DNA of 64,000 bases, taken from assembly GCA_950022655.1 (NCBI GenBank), contig OX465592.1, forward strand, positions 6,852,044 to 6,916,043, given 5' to 3'. Position numbers and translations under genes: made by a program. This DNA comes from Alentia gelatinosa (lineage: Eukaryota > Annelida > Polychaeta > Phyllodocida > Polynoidae). Under the pieces are notes generated by a model, which was not told the DNA's origin, did not search any database, and was given only the letters and a program-made list of their open reading frames with translations. Below are positions 58,501-64,000 of the stretch, piece by piece (the first letter of the stretch is position 1; the number at the start of each line of letters is the position of its first letter).

Positions 58501-61500
58501 TACTGATCCGGATATTCCGGTCTGCAATAAAAAAAAGTGTACATCACCAATCAACAAACATCCCGTCTCCAATATACAAGGGCTAACTAGTTAGGTAGGT
58601 AGTTAAAAATGTCTTATTCATAAGTATCTGAAGCTAGTCGAGTTCTACAATTGATTTCTCCAAAACGGGTCGAGTTGTCATTACAATTATGGGTCCAGTT
58701 CATTTCGGGGGAGTTCTCCAGTAGTCCGGTGTTGTCAAGATATGGATATAGCAACAAGACCGGTTTCAGCCATGGGAATCCTCAGGCTGTTTGCATGGAC
58801 ATGAATTAATAATTTTTTTTTTTTTTTTAAATAATAATCTCAATAAAAAAATGAAAACAAGTATTTTCTTGGAAAATAAGAAAACTATCATGTGCAGATC
58901 CCTGTCCACTGGAGGCTTACCGAGGTAGTAGGAGACGAAGGGGACACTGAGGGCAGGGCCCACGTGCCACTTCTTACGGATGTCTCCCTTACTGCTTGAC
59001 GGAGCCTACAAAACCAACAAAACATCGTCTCAGGGAGGAAAATCAGTACTGAGAAAAAAAATTGGAAATTCAAAACACATAAAAAAACATTTATAACATT
59101 ATTTTGGAACACAATGGCTATGAATAGATATACATTCTAGTGTTGCCATTGCATATAAAATGTCGGAATTCTGTCATTTGATGGGAAATTTGCATACCTG
59201 TTGTCTATTGAACAGATATAAGATCAAGAATCACTTACTCAATATTTATATTATCAATGCCAACCCAAGAGACTATAACTTGCATCTATCTTGGTGGAGT
59301 ATAGACCAACGTACCCGTACACATTTCACATACTGCTACAGAGAGACAAAGTTTAGATGCCCGTAGAGACCATCGTACCCGTACACATTTCACATACTGC
59401 TACAGAGAGACAAAGTTTAGATGCCCGTAGAGACCATCGTACCCGTACACATTTCATATACTGCTACAGAGACAAAGTTTAGATGCCCGTAGAGACCATC
59501 GTACCCGTACACATTTCATATACTGCTACAGAGACAAAGTTTAGATGCTCGTAGAGACCAACGTACCCGTACACATTTCATATACTGCTACAGAGAGACA
59601 AAGTTTAGATGCCCGTAGAGACCATCGTACCCGTACACATTTCACATACTGCTACAGAGAGACAAAGTTTAGATGCCCGTAGAGACCAACGTACCCGTAC
59701 ACATTTCATATACTGCTACAGAGACAAAGTTTAGATGCTCGTAGAGACCAATGTACCTGTACACATTTCACATACTGCTATATTGAGACAAAGTTTAGAT
59801 GCCCGTAGAGACCATCGTACCCGTACATATTTCACATACTGCTACAGAGAGACAAAGTTTAGATGCCCGTAGAGACCAACGTACCCTTACACATTTCACA
59901 TACTGCTACAGAGAGACAAAGTTTAGATGCCCGTAGAGACCATCGTACCCGTACACATTTCACATACTGCTACAGAGAGACAAAGTTTAGATGCCCGTAG
60001 AGACCATCGTACCCATACACATTTCACATACTGCCTCAGAGAGACAAAGTTTAGATGCCCGTAGAGACCAACGTACCCGTACACATTTCACATACTGCTA
60101 CAGAGAGACAAAGTTTGGATGCCCGTAGAGACCAACCTACCTGAGTACTTATCCCGAGCAGTTCGGCTTTCCTCATCAGGCGCCTTGTCGCTGAGGGATT
60201 GGTCGTCAGAAGACGAGGTATCTTTTCTTTTGGAACTGTTAGATGCAGGACAAAAACATTAGTGGTTTCGTTTTAAAAACTGTCGTAGGAATACAAATCC
60301 TTCATCAATACAAATTTGACTTATCATGCATGGCGAGGAAGATGATTTCAGAATGTACTATCAGTTTCGTGAATACATAAAGGTATAAAAAGTTTTTAAT
60401 AAATTCAGTACCTAAATAAATATAGCGAAGAATTGGTGGGACTAAATAGTATTCCCCAAATGTCTCCACACTGAGAAGGTTTACAAAATGTGGCATGTGA
60501 TTAAATTTCTAGGTTTAATTTGCAACAATTCGACAGAGCTCATTTTTAGAATATTGATATAGTTCCATGAATATTTATATATCAATATTTCAGCATAAAT
60601 CTGAGAGGAACTGCCATACAGTTTAACATGAAGACGGGAGGTCGGCTAGTTTGGTTCTGGGGAAATAATATCAGTGCCGAGCAAAAACCAACACAAGGTC
60701 AAGGTCAATCGTTGAAGGTCATTCAGACTGATATCAGCACCATGCAAGGTCATGTGGTTAGTTTGTCATGTCAGACATGATTCCATGGAGTATTAGTGTA
60801 AGGGGCAAAGCTTTAAATGCCAACGATGCTGAACAATAACTTACGCCAACCCTATGTTTCTGAGCATTTCGTTCGCCATGATAGTTTCGTATTCATGCGG
60901 CTGACCCCAGTCTCCACACGTAAAGCCTGTTTGTTTGTTTGGATAGTTTAACGCACAATACGTTCTATTAGACTTACTTTGGGTTTGATGGTGATCAAAT
61001 CTATGAGATGAATTTAGGTAGAATTCTCACCCCTACACATTTACCGAGGTGAGAGTTCTTTTACTTCCACACCACATAGACATGGTATGAGAAGGATTGA
61101 CCTTTGATATAGCAGTAAATCTACCACTGCTGGAGATGAAGGAGAAGATTGGCTGCTGCGGGACACAAACCCACAAAGTCTGACAACCTTGGGGTTACAA
61201 GTCCAGTGCCTTAACAACTGAGCTAATTCCCCACCCCACGTAAAGCCTGACTTATGATTTATGGAGATTACAGAAAAAAGTGTAGTGCATGAGAAGATTG
61301 GCAGCCTCTTAAGTCTTGCCTTTGAGAATTGTCAAAATCCCCTGACGTTTCCCCAAATTCACTTTTATTTTATTTCTTTTTTAAAAATTTCTATTTAACA
61401 AATGAAACAAGCAAATGTCTATATCAAACGACATTGCAGCCATCCATTCATTTGGTAATTTTAGAACCATATGTTCGAAAAGCCATACCATAAATCTTTC

Positions 61501-63627
61501 TAAGCAACTTCTGTTGCTAAGGTTACGATACTAGGCTATACTGATACCACATCTTTCTTCTTCGGTGGTGACCCGGTTTGACTTAAGGATGGCTCACGAT
61601 CCAAGCTCAACAAAATGGACCAAGGTATTTGGAAGTGAGGAAGAAGCTCATGCTGTTAGTCAGCGAACCGCCAATTCAGGGATTAAAAAAAGAGAAAATA
61701 GGGTGTGAACTGTGAACTGGACACCACGGGGGCCGTTGAATATAGTAGAACCCCGCCGAACAGACACCCTGCGTAAGGAGAAACGTTACTCCACGCGTAA
61801 GTGAATACTTTATCAAAATTGGCTGGCCGATGTGGGGACAAAACCCCGGATTATCTTGATTTCTTGTTTGAAATCTTTTTCCTCTCAAGAGGATTGACAT
61901 ATAGGGCCTGCAAGGTCCAGTGTGTCCATCGGGGTCCCTGTGGGGTCCCTTTCTTGTTTAGACAATTTTTTATCTTGATTTCTTGTTTATGGTGTGTATG
62001 TGAGGCGGGTAGACTGGTGTCTAGACAATCAGATACCCAACAAGGACCTACGTAGACTCCTGCAGTTATCAGGTAGGCGTCTGTGGGGTGTCTGTGTGGT
62101 TATAACAGTGTCTCTATGCCATAGTATAAAGGTATTATATCTTACATAGCCTAATCATCACGAATGAAAACCCAGTGTCAGCAGACACCCCGCATTAATG
62201 GACATCTTTGCTCTGAACGGATCCCTTTATTAGATGTGTATTTCAACTCAGCGTAAGCCGTCACCCTGCATAAGCAGACACTTTAGCCTGGTACGGAGGG
62301 TGACCACTTACACAGGGTTTATTGTATACGGGGAGAGAAAGTATGACCGGGCACCCACCAACGCCGATACACGCCGACGCGCACTGATACAAAATGACCA
62401 TATCGTAGCGTATATTTCCTTCATAATTCCAGAAATAATGCATATTTATGATTTATATTTTACCTGTAAATACAAAACAATAGAATATGATATTTTATAA
62501 TAATATTTAATGAAAAAATCAATTACATGTTAAAGTATAAAATGATCGATTTGAGACCCTTATCTATTATAAAATTTCACCATTTTTTGCACATATGCAA
62601 TACCAATATATATTTCAGGTATTCCGGAAATTTCATAATTTTCCATCGATTATTTCATATGATTTCCCATTGAAAGCTTCCCTGATACACACCAACGTAC
62701 ACCGGCATGCTACGACAATCGATACATGATCGATTGTCGTAGACCCTTTTTTATCGTAGCACATCGGTGCGCATCAATGCGCGTCGTTAGCCTTATCGTA
62801 GAGACCTGACCAACTGCCCCGATATGCGCTACGATTTTGCTACGATATGGATTTTGTATCGGGAGGTCAATATCGGTGCTTGTCAGTTCACGTCGGGAGC
62901 CCGGTTGACACCCCCCCCCCCCCCCCCCCCCCTGAGATTAAGACAAAGAGAGATGTGAGGTGAGGTTTTACTGAGTCCCCATACATTTTCGATGTGGTCT
63001 TTGTATACGATGGTTACTAAAGAAGCATACAAGGAGAGGTCCTTCAGATATTCAACGGGCCCCAGTTCATTCCTCATGACCTTATCACCATACATACCTC
63101 CCCCCGACTGCCGCGCCACTGGCGACGGGAGAAGGAACTTGCCACGTCTCGTTGCCCTACGAGAGTTGACACCGCGAGACGCAGATTGACCTTGACCTTG
63201 AAGGCGAAGATTCAGGATAGCCCCACAGGTTGATAGGACAGTTTCCCAACTCAACAAAATGCCTCGTGTGGTACTTGTAAATAAATTACTTACTCGAATG
63301 TGTACTAAAAGAATATTACCACTGTACTAGGTTAGTTTATACTACATTCGCGAATGTATAGCTGTGCAGTTTATGCCTCTACTCAGTCACATCTGTTGTG
63401 ATATAGTCACCTATAGGATGATTTGTCTTGCCTTAGATATTATGGAGGAAACCAATCTTTTAACATAATATTTGAATCATTCATATTATCATTCCAGTGT
63501 CCTATTTTCTTCAATATATTGCATGTTTTGATTGAACACTCGAGACCTTACCCCATGAGGTTGGACGCTGTGCTCTCGCGATCAGATATTTTTGTCGATG
63601 CCGATTCAACTTCCTCTCCACGCGAAT
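40300..63627 (-). CDS. PHF14: PHF14-like PHD-finger protein, 3' portion (at least 12 exons)
   Basis: Twelve exons (63552-63627, 60141-60235, 58921-59005, 58415-58521, 56893-56988, 56218-56312, 55376-55507, 53910-54060, 52230-52439, 51240-51352, 50414-50534, 40300-40521) total 1503 nt and join in frame to 500 codons plus stop. Exon order and phrases match the C-terminal half of vertebrate PHF14: the RRLMRKAELLGIS block, a charged coiled coil at about residues 86-145, a C4HC3 PHD finger at about 186-234, a KR-rich linker, and a last PHD finger at about 374-423 ending SPKQRGYAWHC. PHF14 is a nuclear histone-tail reader linked to transcriptional repression. The tail after the last PHD is very acidic and longer than I recall for the vertebrate protein. 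The N-terminal PHD/ePHD module should lie beyond the right edge. Its introns carry three tandem arrays, SINEs and a recombinase element. Confidence 0.92.
40571..40594. mobile_element. Left fragment of a SINE split by the recombinase element
   Basis: The 24 bp 'tttgatttaacgtccagtca' plus four matches the left end of the full SINE at 48936-49266. Its remainder resumes at 43245 on the far side of the recombinase element. Confidence 0.7.
40752..41750 (+). pseudogene. Gag-like protein with zinc-knuckle end, frame-broken
   Basis: A 246-codon open frame at 40865-41605 holds a basic start (KRPRGRPARA, an AT-hook-like motif) and a helical middle (LNKLNMAEYLWGLFRLIEDP, HIKDILEDARDYHFDQV) resembling the capsid-like ORF1 of DIRS-type elements. 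An upstream ATG at 40752 opens a lysine-rich leader that loses frame near 40855. Near 41600 the frame shifts again into a Cys/His-rich stretch (CKAF, C.....C, HICLYC, HAERDC) like the zinc knuckle that follows this domain. The two breaks imply decay, although the second could be a programmed shift. Confidence 0.6.
42094..43050 (+). pseudogene. Tyrosine recombinase with two in-frame stops
   Basis: One reading frame of about 318 codons is broken by TGA at 42625-42627 and 42700-42702, both easily explained by CGA-to-TGA change. The N-terminal part resembles the SAM-like core-binding domain (AANKAIQARAFLAFAAAYGV). The catalytic part shows the box I Arg (AMLRGSNLV), the H-x-x-R of box II (SIHSLRG), a following His-Gly-Thr-Trp and the nucleophile Tyr (GFGAYVP). 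A likely branch/acceptor sequence (TTCTAATTCCAG) ends at 42070, and a GTGAGC donor lies at 42000, so the original mRNA may have spliced the gag-like part to the recombinase. Confidence 0.72.
43240..43460. mobile_element. Right fragment of the split SINE
   Basis: It continues the SINE body ('ctttccagactttctcaagg', 'cacatagacatggtatgaga') but loses the tRNA-like head. Together with 40571-40594 it brackets the recombinase element as a nested insertion. Confidence 0.72.
44611..44624 (-). promoter_or_regulatory. CTCF-like site in the last PHF14 intron
   Basis: The - strand reads CCCACCAGGGGGCG, matching the core of the animal CTCF consensus. It lies about 100 bp beyond the candidate poly-proline exon, in GC-rich sequence with repeated 'gggacgccg'. 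Confidence 0.35.
44723..44788 (-). CDS. Candidate PHF14 cassette exon (poly-proline)
   Basis: 22 codons, phase 0/0, with a strong acceptor (TTTTATTTCAG) and good donor (AAACAG|GTGTGT). It encodes LESSELL followed by nine prolines, then RAPPKQ. It lies between exons k and l, both of which border the intron in phase 0, so it may be included or skipped without changing the frame. The proline run could instead be a chance simple repeat. Confidence 0.5.
44850..45075. repeat. Interspersed repeat 'gagactgagaaaacatgg'
   Basis: One of at least six copies in or near PHF14 (37000-37290, 44850-45075, 45395-45665, 47480-47705, 49340-49760, 51360-51625). Shared phrases: 'ctgcctcagagagactgaga', 'gaggttcaaaccactgtttt', 'actggcatctctga'. 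Copies are 65-85% alike by eye. There is no coding capacity; class unknown. Confidence 0.65.
48693..48749 (-). CDS. Candidate PHF14 cassette exon (basic)
   Basis: 19 codons in phase 0/0 between a good acceptor (TTCTGATTGCAG) and a weaker donor (AAG|GTGGAC). It encodes a KR-rich peptide, ILPAKDVKRKRRDVPMTKK. It sits inside the long intron between exons k and l, on the same strand and in the only phase that fits. It is supported only by splice signals and composition; no family match is claimed. Confidence 0.45.
48936..49266 (-). mobile_element. tRNA-derived SINE, full-length copy
   Basis: On the - strand it begins with a tRNA-like head (49190-49263): A box TTAGCTCAAT, an anticodon-loop-like CTTGTAA (UGU, threonine type) and B box GGGTTCGAGTCCC. 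A unique body of about 230 bp and a short A-rich (CAAAC) tail follow. Transcription would be by RNA polymerase III. Confidence 0.8.
50414..50534 (-). CDS. PHF14: PHF14 exon k (rest of the last PHD finger)
   Basis: One base plus 40 codons; acceptor TTCCCTAG, donor GAACCG|GTGAGT. It encodes CDECKLCYHFHCLDPPLKK, SPKQRGYAWHC and TACD, almost identical to vertebrate PHF14. It ends on a codon boundary, so phase-0 cassette exons could follow. Confidence 0.95.
50743..51091. mobile_element. Copy of the 'ggggtgagataa' MITE family in PHF14 intron j/k
   Basis: Same order of marker phrases as 18820-19176. It sits between exons k and j, with its nearer edges about 150 to 210 bp from each exon. Confidence 0.75.
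51240..51352 (-). CDS. PHF14: PHF14 exon j (start of the last PHD finger)
   Basis: 37 codons plus AG; acceptor CTTTCAG, donor GTCAG|GTGGGT. It encodes a basic-proline stretch, DVRTDCCVC and GDNNNLV, the first zinc pair of the final PHD finger. The split Arg joins exon k. Confidence 0.92.
52230..52439 (-). CDS. PHF14: PHF14 exon i (KR-rich and poly-alanine linker)
   Basis: 70 codons, phase 0/0; acceptor TTCTACCAG, donor GAAATG|GTACGT. It encodes RDRGKRKGRRKSKAAKRP, a likely nuclear localisation or nucleosome-contact stretch, then a low-complexity Ala/Val/Thr region that includes a run of seven Ala from a pure GCA repeat, and an acidic end. The alanine region has no counterpart that I know in vertebrate PHF14. 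Confidence 0.82.
52920..53160. repeat. Interspersed repeat shared with 11960-12205
   Basis: Both copies read in the same direction: 'aacactctatggctacacca', 'gtggaataacttac', 'acccaaggttgac', 'aaaattcatatgaaaag'. About 75-80% alike by eye. Confidence 0.7.
53910..54060 (-). CDS. PHF14: PHF14 exon h (PHD finger end and linker)
   Basis: Acceptor ATTCGCAG; donor chosen as CAA|GTAAAC at 53909, which keeps phase 0 and the best linker match. An alternative in-frame donor, AAG|GTCACT, lies 12 nt earlier. It encodes QCSECGSSS followed by a basic linker with RRLRDKIKEPMKFTP, matching the vertebrate 'QIKEPVKFVP'. Confidence 0.85.
54090..55090. repeat. ~57-bp tandem array in PHF14 intron g/h
   Basis: About 18 units built on 'actaaacctatagggactg', with 'ggagattacggagtct' between. 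It begins about 30 bp from the exon h acceptor. At 55095-55180 it merges with a palindromic element with 'gagattat...ctccgcctggtgaatta', which is also seen at 9560-9660 and in part at 18660-18720; the array probably grew from that element. Confidence 0.93.
55376..55507 (-). CDS. PHF14: PHF14 exon g (PHD finger, first part)
   Basis: Acceptor TGTGTCAG, donor GGATG|GTACGT. It encodes CGLC, CDTC, the HLGC pair and LDPPLTRMPKKTKQQGW, a C4HC3 PHD finger. The final Trp codon is split and completed by exon h, which brings the last Cys pair (QCSEC). Confidence 0.95.
55610..55995. mobile_element. Palindromic element 'tatcctacccctaataaaa' in PHF14 intron f/g
   Basis: Ends 'tatcctacccctaata' and 'tattaggggtaggata' are inverted. 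The interior has the 'gaactcgagttag' block. A full relative lies at 31410-31830; fragments lie at 7760-8035 and 25640-25790. Confidence 0.75.
56218..56312 (-). CDS. PHF14: PHF14 exon f (linker before PHD finger)
   Basis: 31 codons plus CA; acceptor CCCTTTCAG, donor ATCA|GTGAGT. It encodes a proline-rich then basic linker (PLPLPEVIKPTKVV, SSSRKDTPRSPP) and supplies the first two bases of the Gln that precedes the first PHD cysteine. Confidence 0.85.
56893..56988 (-). CDS. PHF14: PHF14 exon e (coiled coil end)
   Basis: Exactly 32 codons, phase 0/0; acceptor CCCACAG, donor GGCAAG|GTATGT. It encodes LYKEVDSLRETNRKLRQEGE and DIWRLLGELGGK, matching the 'NGKLRSEGQGIWALLGRI' part of the family. Confidence 0.92.
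57330..58436 (-). repeat. Tandem array containing repeated PHF14 exon-d 3' splice junctions
   Basis: About 15 units of roughly 73 bp in the intron after exon d. On the - strand each unit carries GAAACGTGCCAAG-like exon sequence (the last 22 nt of exon d), the donor CAAG|GTGAGG and about 45 bp of intron with TAACTAACTAA. The sixteenth and last copy is the real exon end at 58415-58436. Confidence 0.95.
58415..58521 (-). CDS. PHF14: PHF14 exon d (coiled coil), source of a minisatellite
   Basis: Two bases plus 35 codons; acceptor TATTGCAG, donor GACAAG|GTGAGG. It encodes NRNIRIS-like then a charged helix (HLRELLLQGDKLRDQEGEK) predicted as coiled coil. The last 22 nt of this exon and its donor are re-copied about 15 times in the following intron. 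Confidence 0.92.
58921..59005 (-). CDS. PHF14: PHF14 exon c
   Basis: 28 codons plus one base; acceptor TTTGTAG, donor CTCG|GTAAGC. It encodes a Ser-rich start, KKWHVGPALS and FVSYYL. This corresponds to the 'PALTADFVNYYFERN' area of PHF14, with the split Asp completed by exon d. Confidence 0.88.
59309..60140 (-). repeat. 64-bp tandem array starting at the PHF14 exon-b donor
   Basis: About 13 units ('cgtacccgtacacatttcac...' on +) run from within the intron up to the first intronic base after exon b. On the - strand each has a pyrimidine tract with AG (TTTGTCTCTCTGTAG), 21 nt, then a GTACG donor-like site that corresponds to the real GTAGG donor. Confidence 0.95.
60141..60235 (-). CDS. PHF14: PHF14 exon b
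   Basis: Enters in phase 1 and ends on a codon boundary at CTCAG|GTAGGT. It encodes VPKEKIPRLL followed by the very conserved RRLMRKAELLGIST block. Its donor is also the first base of the 64-bp tandem array at 59309-60140. Confidence 0.92.
60930..61237 (-). mobile_element. tRNA-derived SINE copy with 13-bp target-site duplication
   Basis: Same family as 48936-49266, with an eroded B box. It is flanked on both sides by CACGTAAAGCCTG (60917-60929 and 61237-61249), a clear target-site duplication, with AAACAAACAAAC as the 3' tail on the - strand. Confidence 0.85.
63552..63627 (-). CDS. PHF14: PHF14 exon a (first exon in window)
   Basis: 25 codons plus one base between acceptor TTTTTAG and donor G|GTAAGG. 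The peptide (IRVERKLNRHRQKYLIARAQ then RPTSW) aligns with the vertebrate stretch before the 'VPREKLPRPL' motif. It ends in phase 1, and the next exon supplies TT to form Val, as the family predicts. Upstream exons lie outside the window. Confidence 0.85.
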
Positions 63628-63814
63628 CTAAAAACAGACGAGCAGGTCAGGTGTGTTTAACTTTGTGACAATTGTTTAAAATACCTGTGTAATGTGCTAA
63701 AGTGATATGAACACTAAATGAATCCAATTACAGAATAGAACATTTACGATAAACATAAAGTTGTCCTTACTTTATATTCTAATGTTAGTTTCTTTAGGTT
63801 TGACTATCATTATT

Positions 63815-64000
63815 TGTTTGTTTAACGTCCCATAAGGACTAATTCAATGGTCAGTTTTCATAGCCGAACACTAACCAAAGAGAAATACATATATAAATTG
63901 GATATCCTCATAAGTTAAGGCTTACACGGTGCCACTTATCCTTGGGTCACCTGGGCTCCCTTATAAAGAATACTGGAGAACTGGCCATGAAACAAAGTCT
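63815..64000. mobile_element. SINE-like repeat head, cut by the window edge
   Basis: Starts 'tgtttgtttaacgtcccata' and runs off the right end. It is related in its start to the SINEs above and in 'ggactaatccaacagg...cagttttcatag' to 43640-43930. Class uncertain. Confidence 0.45.

Noticed and set aside
63112..63200. Arg-rich exon-like segment on - strand with good donor GAG|GTATGT
   Set aside because: No convincing acceptor, lengths tested do not keep phase between PHF14 exons a and b, and it has no PHF14 counterpart.

Overview
This is a repeat-rich animal nuclear genome segment. Coding sequence is split into short exons with GT/AG borders, introns are long, there is no operon structure, and most of the window is interspersed and tandem repeat. 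A tRNA-headed SINE, many palindromic MITE-like elements and the protein families present suggest a lophotrochozoan, most likely a mollusc. The taxon is inferred, not proven.

Only two protein-coding genes can be built with confidence. (1) A complete copper amine oxidase gene lies on the + strand at 26823-33941. Five exons join in frame to 765 residues, with a signal peptide, the topaquinone-forming Tyr447, copper ligands His497/His499/His663, and a hydrophobic C-terminal tail that resembles a GPI-anchor signal. (2) The 3' portion of a PHF14-like chromatin-reader gene runs on the - strand from 63627 down to 40300. Twelve exons join without a phase error into 500 codons plus stop, carrying two PHD fingers, a coiled-coil stretch, basic linkers and an acidic tail. 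Its 5' exons lie beyond the right edge. Two further phase-0 exons (48693-48749 and 44723-44788) are predicted inside its last intron.

Layout: 1-17.9 kb has no gene and consists of MITE-like elements and several minisatellites (2.6-3.1, 7.2-7.4, 12.5-14.2, 15.6-17.3 kb), one of which is split by a 964-bp foldback element. 17.9-22 kb holds two promoter-like GC-rich patches and a G-rich array. 22-26.6 kb is repeat. 26.6-34 kb is the amine oxidase gene. 34-40.3 kb is repeat between two genes that lie tail to tail. 40.3-63.6 kb is PHF14, whose introns carry a decayed tyrosine-recombinase element (40595-43250) nested in a SINE, and three tandem arrays.

The most notable observations are two tandem arrays beginning exactly at PHF14 5' splice sites: one re-copies 22 nt of exon plus the donor about 15 times, the other makes about 13 units that each look like an in-frame 21-nt microexon. 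Others are the RT-less gag-plus-recombinase element, the foldback element with near-identical 136-bp arms, and the probable GPI anchoring of the amine oxidase. All exon models come from reading splice signals and family resemblance by eye; no search or transcript data were available.
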